A DNA stretch of 45,905 bases from Bacteroidales bacterium (GCA_019429325.1 JAHYJA010000005.1:1-45905); one strand, 5' to 3'. Positions 24,792-33,539 are shown, numbered from the stretch's first letter. Notes: a model not told the origin generated them from the sequence alone. Program-made: numbers and translations.

Positions 24792-26312
24792 ATGGCAACA
24801 CCGTCAGAAAAATTAGCAGAATCACTCAGAGCGCTTAAAAAGTTGCAGGGAGATAGTGGCATTACAGCGATCAGGGCTAAAGATATCACAAGGACTCATC
24901 GTGAAAGGCTGACTGAAAATGGGTTCATACGAGAAGTAATAAAAGGATGGTATATTGTCTGCCGGCCCGGGACAGGCCCCGGGGATCCTGCGTCATGGTA
25001 CACCAATTACTGGAATTTTTGTTCAGAATACCTGAGGAGCAGATTTTCAAATAACTGGTGTCTCTCCCCTGAAGAATCAATTTCGATACATGCCGGTAAC
25101 ATGAGTATTCCTAAGCAATTACTTGTCAGGTCTCCTGAGGCTCAGAATAATCTTTTAAAACTACTATATGGAACCTCCATGTTAGAGGTCAGGTTGAGCA
25201 TTCCTGAAAAAAATGAGATTGACACATTTAAAGGTATCAATATCTATTCACTTCCGAATGCCTTGATTTCCTGCTCTGAAAGCTATTATCAGCAGTTCCC
25301 GGGTGATATCCGCACATCATTATTTCTTATAAAAGATTCTTCTGAGATACTCAGGCCACTCCTGGAAGGAGGACATTCAGCAATTGCGGGAAGACTTGCC
25401 GGAGCATTTAGAAATATAGGTAAACCAGCCATTGCAGATAATATAATCGCTTCAATGAAAGCTGCCGGATATGATGTTAGAGAAAAAGATCCATTTGAGA
25501 AAAGTGTTCCGTTATTGATATATGAAAAAGAGAGATCACCTGTTGTAATACGTATTAACGTATTATGGCGGCAGATGAGAGATACAGTTATTAAAAACTT
25601 TCCCGGGAAACCAGATATTTCAAAAAGCATAGATGAGTATTTAGAAGAAGTGGAAGAGGTTTACAAGACGGATGCTTATAATTCTCTTTCAATTGAGGGG
25701 TATAAAGTATCTCAGGAATTAATTGAAAAAGTAAGAACAGGCAATTGGAAACCTGATGAATCAGATGCAGATAAAGAACATAAAGATGCGCTGGCTGCCC
25801 GGGGTTACTGGCAAGCTTTCCAAAGTGTGAAAGAGAGTATAAGAAAAATTCTAAACGGACAAAATGCAGGAGAAGTCGTCAAGAAAGACCATGCTGATTG
25901 GTACAGGGAGTTGTTTGCACCAGGTGTTACTGCCGGTATTTTAAAGCCTTCTGATCTGGCAGGATATAGAAATGGTTCAGTTTTCATAAGTGAGTCAATG
26001 CATATCCCCGCCGACCCAGGCTCAGTCAGGGATGCTATGCCTGCATTTTTTGATCTTTTAGCAAAAGAGACGGAATCTTCTGGTAGAGCAGTTCTTGGCC
26101 ATTGGATTTTTGTTTTTCTCCATCCTTATCCTGACGGAAATGGAAGAATCGCAAGATTTCTTATGAATGCAATGCTGGCCTCCGGAGGTTATTCCTGGAT
26201 AGTAATTCCGGTTGAGAAACGGGAACTTTATATGGAATCCCTCGAGAAAGCGAGTGTGAATCAAAATATTGAACCTTTTGCTTCTTTTCTTGCAAGCCTT
26301 TTAAAGAAGTAA
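24792..26312 (+). CDS. Fic-domain protein with an N-terminal AbiEi-like domain
   Basis: 506 residues. The Fic core HPYPDGNGRIAR (HPFx[D/E]GNGRxxR; His for catalysis, GNGR for ATP phosphates) is at about residues 444-455. An inhibitory motif (S/T)xxxE(G/N) lies upstream as NSLSIEGY at about 298-305, as in class II Fic proteins that hold themselves inactive. The N-terminal ~200 residues (winged helix with ITAIRAKDITRTHRERLTEN, GFIREVIKGWYIV, CLSPEESISIH) resemble AbiEi-type antitoxin/transcription-factor domains. It would transfer AMP (or a similar group) to a protein target; the N-terminal part may bind its own DNA or target. Stands alone, flanked by gene stubs. Looks intact. Confidence 0.88.
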   Translation: MATPSEKLAESLRALKKLQGDSGITAIRAKDITRTHRERLTENGFIREVIKGWYIVCRPGTGPGDPASWYTNYWNFCSEYLRSRFSNNWCLSPEESISIHAGNMSIPKQLLVRSPEAQNNLLKLLYGTSMLEVRLSIPEKNEIDTFKGINIYSLPNALISCSESYYQQFPGDIRTSLFLIKDSSEILRPLLEGGHSAIAGRLAGAFRNIGKPAIADNIIASMKAAGYDVREKDPFEKSVPLLIYEKERSPVVIRINVLWRQMRDTVIKNFPGKPDISKSIDEYLEEVEEVYKTDAYNSLSIEGYKVSQELIEKVRTGNWKPDESDADKEHKDALAARGYWQAFQSVKESIRKILNGQNAGEVVKKDHADWYRELFAPGVTAGILKPSDLAGYRNGSVFISESMHIPADPGSVRDAMPAFFDLLAKETESSGRAVLGHWIFVFLHPYPDGNGRIARFLMNAMLASGGYSWIVIPVEKRELYMESLEKASVNQNIEPFASFLASLLKK

Positions 26313-26410
26313 ATTTATATGCTATAGGCTCCTACACCCTGCAACCTTATTTTGAAATTATATACCAGGATACTTCGAATCTTTAACATATACGACAAAA
26401 AAATCAATAA

Positions 26411-26542
26411 GTGATTGGAGCAATAACAGGAGACATAATCGGTTCCACCTACGAATTTGATAACGCCGGCAGATACAATTTCGATCCGTTTCCGCCACGA
26501 TCAGATTTTACAGATGATACAGTCCTGAAATTGTCCGTGTAA
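26411..26542 (+). pseudogene. Stub of an ADP-ribosylglycohydrolase
   Basis: Starts at GTG and reads IGAITGDIIGSTYEFDNAGR, then FPPRSDFTDDTVLKLSV and stops after 43 codons. This is the family's N-terminus with the GDxxGSxYE and FTDDT metal-binding motifs. The remaining ~200 residues, with the second set of metal ligands, are missing. It lies 98 bases after the Fic gene. No activity expected. Confidence 0.75.
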
Positions 26543-26558
26543 GCAGCTGGCGACAATT

Positions 26559-26669
26559 TTACAAATCTTCTGTTTTGAGATTTTTTAAATATTCCTTGTT
26601 AAAGAGAATATACTGGGCTGATGGAGATCTATTCGTCTTAATCTCATCAAGTAATATTTTTTCTGTCAT
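26559..26669 (-). pseudogene. 36-codon remnant, possibly of a serine hydrolase
   Basis: Reads MTEKILLDEIKTNRSPSAQY, then ILFNKEYLKNLKTEDL and stops. The start recalls the N-terminus of beta-lactamase-type serine hydrolases ('LxxEIKxxxTPSVQYhhFN'), but the match is short, and the end could be a fused C-terminus. It faces the ADP-ribosylglycohydrolase stub and lies next to hairpin element copy B. A low-confidence call. Confidence 0.35.
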
Positions 26670-26772
26670 ATTGATTTTGTCTTCTGTAAATCTGCAACAT
26701 GAAAAGCACTTCCGCCCCGTTCGATGAAGCCGGAAGAAATAGCGCGCGATCCCGCACTAAGGGAATCCTTTT

Positions 26773-26921
26773 ATTCCGCCTTCGCGTAAAGCTTCGGCGG
26801 ACGCGAAAAATAGGTATAATTGGCTTCGCCGAGCTCACCCCGCTGATGCGGGGTTCGGTTCCTCGGTGCTTGCACCGTTCTTTGAGTCCAGAGCTTGCTC
26901 TGGGGTTCATACCATTTGATT
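26773..26921 (+). repeat. Hairpin-array repeat element, copy B
   Basis: Near-identical to copy A over about 149 bp, including all five palindromes; only the first few bases differ. It ends 13 bases past the stop codon of the broken PIG-L gene, which reads toward it. Flanking bases differ from copies A and C, so the element boundary can be set at the CCGCC and TTTGATT ends. Confidence 0.9.
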
Positions 26922-26934
26922 AAGTTAAGTCTTT

Positions 26935-27562
26935 TCAGAATGACATCGATTCCGACAGCCTTCGGAATCTTTCATAGATTTTTTCGCCTTTCTTTATTCT
27001 TTCAGCATTATTGGTCAGTTGCCTTTTGAGATTCTCCTGGTCTGGCTCCGGACCAACATATTTAAAGTTACCGGCACCAAACTGGCTCACGTACCATGCA
27101 CGGCCGCGGATCTTTTTATCGCTCACACTGGTAATATCCACTTCATAATCGGGTTCTCTAGTGTAATAGAACAGAAATTCCGTTACCGTATAGGCCTGCA
27201 GGCCTTCGGTGATCCTGTGGTGAGGAAAATAGAGGTGGTAGGCGGCTGCCCTTGCTGCATCGAGGGTCACGAAAGCTGACATGCGATGATCGGTCTTATG
27301 AGACTGCATCCATGTATCGCCGGTACCATACAAGCACCAGTTTATTACCGTTTGCCTTAAGCAGCGATAATGTTCCCATGCAACCGGCCTCATCGTCCTG
27401 GTGAGGACCAACCCACATTATCGTCTTGTTCTTCCATTGAGTAATGTCATCGGGTTTTTCCCCGGTTCTCCCGGCCTGGGGATTTGTCTGCCCTGACAGG
27501 CTTAGCGGGAGCAGGGTCATCAGGAAACATACGGAAATAATTGTTATTGCAGTAGTCTTCAT
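26935..27562 (-). pseudogene. PIG-L/LmbE-type deacetylase, internal deletion with frame change
   Basis: The 5' frame has a signal peptide (MKTTAITIISVCFLMTLLPL), then NKTIMWVGPHQDDEAGCMGT with the zinc motif PHxDDE, up to KLVLVWY. At about 27315-27333 it changes frame to YGTGDTWMQSHKTDHRMSAF, with HKTDHR as the expected later zinc His, and goes on to the C-terminus. In the family about 80-90 residues separate these points, so this part is deleted and the frame is lost. N-acetylglucosaminyl or similar deacetylase activity (family knowledge) cannot remain. The gene ends next to hairpin element copy B. Confidence 0.8.
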
Positions 27563-27651
27563 AGCTGGTTCGTTTTTAATTAAGTGATGAAAGAATTAAA
27601 GAATACTTCAGATTACGCTTATGAAATTAAGAAGTTCGCAGAGATCATTTT

Positions 27652-28767
27652 TCACCAGAATCTGACAACCTCCCAATATGCCTTTTTGGGTTTAAGGTCC
27701 TCATCGAACAGCAAGGGGTAACATTTTCTTTCCCGCCGGTCGAGCCAGCTATGCCTGTCGGAGATATTCCAGAAGGTTACTCCGGTGATAAAATCTTTCT
27801 TTTCCCGAAACATGTCAAAAGCCGTTCTGTAAAAATCCATCTGCTTCTGCTCTCTTTCGGGAGTGAATCCCATATTGATTGTATCATTTCTCGATGCATA
27901 TATTGACACATCAAGCTCTGTTATCTGTATTTCCAGACCCAGGGAGGAGAATTTATCAATTGATTCCCTGATTTCCTGAGCGGGGGGGTTACTGATATTC
28001 CAATGACCCTGAAGACCAACGCCATGCACCGGCACCCCTTCTTCAATCAATTTCTTAAGCAGATTGTAAATTTTTTCCCGTTTTACCGGATTCTCAGTGT
28101 TATAGTCGTTATAAAAAAGCACAGCACCGGGGTCAGCTTCGTGGGCCCATTGAAAAGCCTTTGAAATGTATTCCTCACCGCATATGTTATACCACAGCGA
28201 CTCCCTGAAGATTTTTGCAGGATCCTGGTCGTCAGTTACTGCTTCATTTAAAACATCCCATGCATATATTTTCCCTTTATACCGCGTAACAACCTGTTTA
28301 ATGTGATCCTGCAACCTTGCCAGGGCTGTTTCCCTGGTAACCTGGTTCCCCTGAGAATCCTGAAACATCCATGCTCCGGTCTGGTTATGCCAGCAGAGTG
28401 TGTGACCGCGTACTTTCATTCCATATACCTGTGCAAAGTCAACAATCAGGTCCGCATGTTCCCAGAAATATCTGTTCTCTTCAGGGTGAATCGGACCCGG
28501 CTTCATAGCATTTTCAGCAGTGAGGCTGTTAAAATGTTTCCGGATCAGTTCTGCCTGATCTCCATCGAGAGAATTTGGTGCCACAGCCACTCCGACTGGA
28601 AAATATCCCATATAGAAGTCTTTCAGGCCTTTAAGGCTGTCTGATTCAATTGAAGCCTTTTCCCTGCCGCAAGCCCCGCAGCTGCTCGCTAAAACGATAA
28701 TAACACCTGATGCAACAAGCGAAATCAGGGTTATTAACCTTACTGATAAAAATTGTCTGTTTTTCAT
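27652..28767 (-). CDS. GH10 endo-beta-1,4-xylanase lipoprotein
   Basis: 371 residues. Lipoprotein signal (GVIIVLASSC) with the anchored Cys near residue 30. A GH10 (beta/alpha)8 barrel: TAENAMKPGPI, GHTLCWHNQT, acid/base Glu in WDVLNEAV at about residue 179, nucleophile Glu in IQITELDVS at about 283, and WNISDRHSWL. It cuts the xylan backbone at the cell surface or in the periplasm. Complete. A CE15-like esterase on the other strand (33876) would help on glucuronoxylan. Downstream of it lies the broken PIG-L gene. Confidence 0.93.
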   Translation of the reverse strand: MKNRQFLSVRLITLISLVASGVIIVLASSCGACGREKASIESDSLKGLKDFYMGYFPVGVAVAPNSLDGDQAELIRKHFNSLTAENAMKPGPIHPEENRYFWEHADLIVDFAQVYGMKVRGHTLCWHNQTGAWMFQDSQGNQVTRETALARLQDHIKQVVTRYKGKIYAWDVLNEAVTDDQDPAKIFRESLWYNICGEEYISKAFQWAHEADPGAVLFYNDYNTENPVKREKIYNLLKKLIEEGVPVHGVGLQGHWNISNPPAQEIRESIDKFSSLGLEIQITELDVSIYASRNDTINMGFTPEREQKQMDFYRTAFDMFREKKDFITGVTFWNISDRHSWLDRRERKCYPLLFDEDLKPKKAYWEVVRFW

Positions 28768-28855
28768 TCGTGTAAGTTACAAAATCTTAATTACCCGACT
28801 TTATTTTCAGCGCCGTTTTTTTAACAAGGCAGGGCTCCTTGAGTGGTGCAATCTT

Positions 28856-29100
28856 TTATCCCTGGCTCCTGCCCGGGATTTTCGGTTAATTCCTCTATGA
28901 TTCCTGAGATTTCCCCGATCTTGTTACCATGGTTTGTATTTGTGTTCAGTATATATGTTGAATCACAAACCATTCGCATACAAGTAAGATAAATGAGGAG
29001 TTGCTGTTTCTCCTCTTCACTCAGATGACCGGTTCGGATCCACGATCTGCTGCAAATTGCTTTCTTAAATGTGTTTGCCATTCTTCCACACTCATCCCGT
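28856..29100 (-). pseudogene. Gutted second copy of the SNF2 helicase gene
   Basis: Three pieces of the intact helicase gene (30520-32811) are joined here: the start (MSVEEWQTHLRKQFAAD), a central segment (WIRTGHLSEEEKQQLLIYLT ... IIEELTENPG) and the last codons (GRSQG, stop at 28856). Compared with the intact copy, one deletion removes the equivalent of 31403-32705 (1303 bp, no shared base at the junction) and another removes about 30539-31233 (695 bp, with CCC shared). Both change the frame. DNA identity in the kept parts is high but not perfect (e.g. EEKQQ/EERQQ), so this was a close paralogue or a duplicate. Confidence 0.88.
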
Positions 29101-29135
29101 AAACGGAACAGGCTCACAAGATGGATTGATTGTCC

Positions 29136-29190
29136 CGACCCTTCGGTCGCCAGAGTGATCATGCGATCCTCAGATCGCGAGATCGCAAGA
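29136..29190. repeat. Cluster of short perfect palindromes
   Basis: CGACC-cttc-GGTCG (29136-29149) and GCGATC-ctca-GATCGC (29163-29178), followed by GAGATCGCAAGATTA. Similar words (GATCGCAAGATC) occur at 33802-33813. It lies upstream of the MATE-like gene and next to the gutted helicase. Confidence 0.6.
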
Positions 29191-29199
29191 TTATTTCCC

Positions 29200-29207
29200 T
29201 ACCTTTG
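29200..29207 (+). promoter_or_regulatory. -7 box of the MATE-like gene
   Basis: TACCTTTG matches TAnnTTTG and lies 15 bases before the GTG at 29223, implying a very short leader. No clear -33 element is seen; the region upstream is the palindrome cluster. Confidence 0.45.
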
Positions 29208-29222
29208 CGCTTTCCAAGAACC

Positions 29223-30515
29223 GTGGTTATTACCGAAGGACTGACATACCGCAGGATATTCCTTTTCTGGGGGCCGCTGGCACTTACATGGCTGATGATG
29301 GCCCTGGAGCAGCCAATCCTCATTGCTTTTATCGCCCGGCTGAGTGAAGCAAAATATAACCTCGCTGCCTTTGGTATAGCAGGATCGTTTGCCATGATAA
29401 TAGAAGCCCCCATAATTATGCTGATGAGCGCCTCTACAGCACTTGTCACGGGACGCCACTCCTATATAAAGCTCAAAAGATTCACGGATATTCTCAATGC
29501 AGGCATTACTGCTTTCCAGCTGATAGTTCTTTTCCCTCCGGTATTCAACTATATTGTTATCGTACTGATGGATGTGCCGGCAGAAGTGGCCAGGATTGCC
29601 CACATTGCGCTGCTTATTTTTCTTCCCTGGGCTGCATCGATAGGTTACAGGAGATTCTACCAGGGGATCCTCATCAGGAATAACCTTACGCGACGGGTAA
29701 CATACGGGACCATGGTACGCTTGTCAGTTATTGTGGTCGCCGGATTAATCCTTTATTTCGCAGGAGCCAAAGGGGCATACGTCGGAGCGGGAGCAATGTC
29801 GATAGCAGTGATCTGTGAAGCCATAGCCACCAGGTTAATGGTTTCCCGCACCCTGAAGGATCTTCATCTTAAGGAAGATACAGAGAACGGCAGCATGCGT
29901 TTAAGATCAATTGCAAAGTTTTACTATCCTCTTGCACTTACGTCAATACTGTCGCTTGGCGTGCATCCCTTTGTCACTTTCTTCCTTGGCCGGAGCTATA
30001 TGGCGCTGGAGTCGCTGGCTGTTCTTCCTGTTGTGAGTTCCCTGGTATTCATTTTCAGAAGCATGGGACTATCATACCAGGAGGTTAATATTGCCCTTAT
30101 TGGAAAGCAGAAACAGAACTACACACTGTTGAGGAATTTTGCCATCTATCTCGGAATAGCTGTTACTTTCCTGATCTCTGTTCTGGCTTTCACCCCTCTT
30201 GCCGATCTGTGGTTTATAAACATTTCCGGCCTCAGCAAGGAACTTGCTGATCTGTCGTACCTTCCGCTTAAGATAATGATCCTCCTTCCGGCACTGACGG
30301 TACTGCTGAATTTTCAGAGATCTTCCCTCATAATCAACGGGACCACGGGCCCCATCTCGGTGGCTACAGCATTGGAACTTGCCGGGATAATTGTGGTATT
30401 GCTCGTATGTGTGGTATTCCTCAACATGACCGGTGTGGTTGCAGCTTCAATTGCCTTCATGATCGGCCGGAGCATGTCGAACCTGTACCTTTGTCACATT
30501 GCTCCACGGGTGTGA
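29223..30515 (+). CDS. MATE-like multi-pass membrane transporter
   Basis: About 430 residues from the GTG at 29223 (reads VVITEGLTYRRIFLFWGPLA). A frame from TTG at 29130 is also open but would run through the palindromes and the -7 box, so I reject it. About 12 hydrophobic helices with two similar halves, as in the MATE/flippase superfamily (similar to ANKH-like proteins). A likely exporter or flippase; substrate unknown. It is convergent with the helicase gene, four bases apart, and lies between the gutted and the intact helicase copies. Confidence 0.75.
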   Translation: MVITEGLTYRRIFLFWGPLALTWLMMALEQPILIAFIARLSEAKYNLAAFGIAGSFAMIIEAPIIMLMSASTALVTGRHSYIKLKRFTDILNAGITAFQLIVLFPPVFNYIVIVLMDVPAEVARIAHIALLIFLPWAASIGYRRFYQGILIRNNLTRRVTYGTMVRLSVIVVAGLILYFAGAKGAYVGAGAMSIAVICEAIATRLMVSRTLKDLHLKEDTENGSMRLRSIAKFYYPLALTSILSLGVHPFVTFFLGRSYMALESLAVLPVVSSLVFIFRSMGLSYQEVNIALIGKQKQNYTLLRNFAIYLGIAVTFLISVLAFTPLADLWFINISGLSKELADLSYLPLKIMILLPALTVLLNFQRSSLIINGTTGPISVATALELAGIIVVLLVCVVFLNMTGVVAASIAFMIGRSMSNLYLCHIAPRV

Positions 30516-30519
30516 TCGT

Positions 30520-32811
30520 TTAGCCCTGACCCCTGCCCAGGATTATGGCTGCAACAGCTCTGATGATACCTCTTAATCTTGTGAAAAATGACCCTGAAGA
30601 AGCACTTACGGTTTTTTCTGCCTTGTTCTCGGATGATTTAGTGACTTCGCTATCAAGAAGATGATTCGTTATCGACACATTTTCCCCTTCGTCACTGTTT
30701 TTTGAGTCATTTTCTTCATTCTGAAGCAGGGATTGAAGCGAAGAGTTCTTAATAAAAGATTCCGTATTGATTTCAGTCAACGCTCTGACAGAATCCATAA
30801 ATCCCTCAAGCATAACACTATCTTTTCCCTCTTCTTCTATTACTCCTGTAAAGACAGACTTTTTAAAATCGAGCAGATACAATATGCGGTGTTCAATTGT
30901 ACCCCTTGAAATAAAATTGAACACATTTATGTGTTTTTTCTGACCGAGCCTGTATATCCGTCCTATTCTCTGCTCCAGCACCGCCGGGTTCCAGGGAAGA
31001 TCCATATTAATCAATATGTTTGCAGACTGGAGGTTAACGCCAACTCCTCCTGCATCAGTTGAAAGGAATATTTTCAACTCCGGATCCTTTCCGAACCTCT
31101 CAATAATGGCGTTTCTCTGGCTTGCTGGGATATCCCCGTTCAGGTATTCAAACGAGAGGTTTCTTTTATTGAGCTCCTTTATCAACAGGTCAAACATGCG
31201 TTTCCACTGACTGAAAATTACCAGTTTGTTCCCGGGATTTTCGGTCAGTTCTTCTATGATTTCTGAGATTTCCCCGATCTTGTTACCATGGTTTGTATTT
31301 GTGTTCAGTATATATGTTGAATCACAAACCATTCGCATACAATTAAGATAAATGAGGAGTTGCTGTCTCTCCTCTTCACTGAGATGACCGGTTCGGATCC
31401 ACTTGTTTACCAATTGTGATACATGATCATAGTAACTGTTATGATCTGCCATTTGCTCCCTGGTCATTTCCACAAAGAAATTTTTGTCAACTCTGTTGGG
31501 CAGCTGGCCGGCAATTTCTTTTTTGGTTCTTCTGATCAGAATCTCCTCTAATGTTTTATTAATATTCCTAAGGTTCCTGTAACCTGTCAACTTGCCATTC
31601 TCGTCTGTTACCTGATGATTATCAAGAAATTTAAACAATGCACCCAATCTGTACCTGTCAATATACTCAACTATGGAATGGATCTCGTCTATCCTGTTTT
31701 CAAGCGGCGTTCCGGTAAGAACTATTAAGTATTCTGATCTGATTTTCTTCACCGATTGCGCGGTTTGGGTTTTCCAGTTCTTAATCCTCTGCGCTTCATC
31801 AATGATCACCAGATCCGGTTTCCAGGCATAAATAAATTCCAGATCGTTTCTGCCGGCTCCGTAGCTGATAATCTTTATGAGATCTGTTTGGGCATATAAA
31901 TCTTTCCGTTTATGAATTAATCCTTCAACAATGGTTGACGTTCTGCCTGTAAATTTCTCGATTTCACTTTTCCACTGATATTTAAGGGAAGTAGGGCAAA
32001 TAATCAGGATTTTATTAACATTCAGATGTTTATGGAATAATTCAATCGCAGCAATAGTCTGAATGGTCTTCCCCAACCCCATATCGTCAGCCAGAAGTAC
32101 CCTGCCGGTCTCGAGAATTCGTATCACCCCGTCTTTCTGATAGGGATATAAGCGGGTGTCAATAAGGTCCTCGAAGACTTGGCTATCCCTGCCCTGCGGG
32201 AAGATATCAGCAATAAGTTTCTTCCTTTCTTCTTTTTTCCGATGCTGGTCGATCAACTGAAAGATATCAGGATATACCTTTATATCCGGATCGGTGATTT
32301 TTGCCTTGTGAATGAAAGAACCCAGCTCTGATAGTTTCGCCGGGAATAAAAATCCATCATCGTCAAAAATATCCCTTTCATCTTCGAAAACAGTAACTGA
32401 ATCTGCCTTTTTCAGCCGGATTCTCCTTTCCTTTCCATAAAAGACACTCAATGAAGAATATCCATTCTTTTGGCTTGCATTTAAATACTTTTTGTATTTT
32501 TTGAATCTCTCAAAATTCAGCAGTGTATATTCTATATGCTTGCAGGTGCCCAGATTGTTAATCGTGAAATCCGGACAGTTGCAGAAATGAAAGCTTTTAA
32601 TATTGTCTCTGATGGACACCTTATAGGTATTCCCGGATTCCGGGTTAAAGACTTCAAAGTCTGAGAAATATGGATGGTTCCCGATATTCTTTATCTTGAA
32701 ACGCTGATCTGCTGCAAATTGCTTTCTCAGCTGTGTTTGCCATTCTTCCACACTCATTCCGGAAGGTTTCCGCGAGTATGACACTCTGTCTTTTTTCGAA
32801 GGTTTTTGCAT
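30520..32811 (-). CDS. SWIM zinc-finger SNF2-family helicase
   Basis: 763 residues. A SWIM zinc finger (HFCNCPDFTINNLGTCKHIE; CxCx(n)CxH) at about residues 73-95. SNF2 ATPase motifs follow: I LADDMGLGKTIQT (about 241-253), II VIIDEAQRIKN, III LTGTPLENR, V STDAGGVGVNLQSAN, VI QRIGRIYRLGQ. It would remodel or translocate along DNA; the precise role in bacteria is not known (repair, chromosome or RNA-polymerase recycling have been proposed for relatives). The C-terminal ~100 residues are low in complexity. Complete. A gutted second copy lies at 28856-29100. Confidence 0.9.
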   Translation of the reverse strand: MQKPSKKDRVSYSRKPSGMSVEEWQTQLRKQFAADQRFKIKNIGNHPYFSDFEVFNPESGNTYKVSIRDNIKSFHFCNCPDFTINNLGTCKHIEYTLLNFERFKKYKKYLNASQKNGYSSLSVFYGKERRIRLKKADSVTVFEDERDIFDDDGFLFPAKLSELGSFIHKAKITDPDIKVYPDIFQLIDQHRKKEERKKLIADIFPQGRDSQVFEDLIDTRLYPYQKDGVIRILETGRVLLADDMGLGKTIQTIAAIELFHKHLNVNKILIICPTSLKYQWKSEIEKFTGRTSTIVEGLIHKRKDLYAQTDLIKIISYGAGRNDLEFIYAWKPDLVIIDEAQRIKNWKTQTAQSVKKIRSEYLIVLTGTPLENRIDEIHSIVEYIDRYRLGALFKFLDNHQVTDENGKLTGYRNLRNINKTLEEILIRRTKKEIAGQLPNRVDKNFFVEMTREQMADHNSYYDHVSQLVNKWIRTGHLSEEERQQLLIYLNCMRMVCDSTYILNTNTNHGNKIGEISEIIEELTENPGNKLVIFSQWKRMFDLLIKELNKRNLSFEYLNGDIPASQRNAIIERFGKDPELKIFLSTDAGGVGVNLQSANILINMDLPWNPAVLEQRIGRIYRLGQKKHINVFNFISRGTIEHRILYLLDFKKSVFTGVIEEEGKDSVMLEGFMDSVRALTEINTESFIKNSSLQSLLQNEENDSKNSDEGENVSITNHLLDSEVTKSSENKAEKTVSASSGSFFTRLRGIIRAVAAIILGRGQG

Positions 32812-32995
32812 GATGCCGTGATTTTTACAAAGATTAAAACAAATGGTAAGAATGAAAATTTATAAGGCTTTATTCTTTAATAAATTTTGAACACTAAACA
32901 AAGAGGATTGCACTATTTCAGAAATTCCATTTTCTCATTTTTTTTACCATACCTGTCAGCATGGATTTTCATATACTTACACAAAGGCGCAAATA

Positions 32996-33085
32996 ATGGA
33001 AATAACAGTAATTTGCCTTGCAGCATTCTTAACTGCGATCCTGACATTTTTTTCCGGATTTGGCCTGGGATCAGGAATTATTTAA
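32996..33085 (+). pseudogene. Stub of a TauE/SafE sulfite-exporter-like gene
   Basis: Encodes 29 residues: MEITVICLAAFLTAILTFF, then SGFGLGSGII and stop. 'AAFLTAxLTFFSGFGLG' is a typical first helix of TauE/SafE anion exporters; the other seven or so helices are absent. It ends 10 bases before the DoxX gene, so the gene body appears to have been deleted up to that point. Confidence 0.65.
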
Positions 33086-33095
33086 TAATCACGAT

Positions 33096-33539
33096 ATGAA
33101 GAGATTGAGTAAAGCAATAATTGTTCTTTTACACACAACCGATAATTACAGGTCGCTTATACCACGAATAATTGTCGGACTGGTCTTTATTTCTGAAGGG
33201 ATTCAGAAATTCCTTTTCCCGGAATTAGTTGGAGCAGGTAGGTTTGAAAAGATCGGTTTTTCAAATCCCGAATTCCTGGCTCTGTTTGTAGCCTCCTTTG
33301 AGATTATCTGCGGATTCATGGTCCTGACCGGATTCGTTATCCGGCTTGCATCTATTCCGCTGCTTACTATTATGGTAACTGCCATCATTACTACCAAGAT
33401 TCCCATTCTTCTGAACCGGGGTTTCTGGTCGATGGCGCACGAGTCGCGGACAGATTTCGCAATGTTGCTTCTGCTTGTTTATATGATTATTTATGGCTCA
33501 GGCAAGTGGTCGTTCGACAGGCTGTTCTCAAAACAATAA
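33096..33539 (+). CDS. DoxX-family membrane protein
   Basis: 147 residues from the ATG at 33096; an upstream start at 33060 lies in the TauE stub. Helices at about 23-41 (LIPRIIVGLVFISEGIQKFL), 60-80, 85-103 and 118-136. The motif GLVFISEGIQKFLFPE is a DoxX signature (RxxxGxxFxxxGxxKF). DoxX proteins sit in the inner membrane and are linked to redox or thiol stress responses; its partner here is not evident, though a sulfite-type exporter stub just before it may once have belonged to the same operon. Confidence 0.85.
   Translation: MKRLSKAIIVLLHTTDNYRSLIPRIIVGLVFISEGIQKFLFPELVGAGRFEKIGFSNPEFLALFVASFEIICGFMVLTGFVIRLASIPLLTIMVTAIITTKIPILLNRGFWSMAHESRTDFAMLLLLVYMIIYGSGKWSFDRLFSKQ

Noticed and set aside
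29130-29222. Longer N-terminus for the MATE-like protein from a TTG
   Set aside because: It would be encoded by palindromes and the TACCTTTG promoter box; the GTG at 29223 fits the family start.
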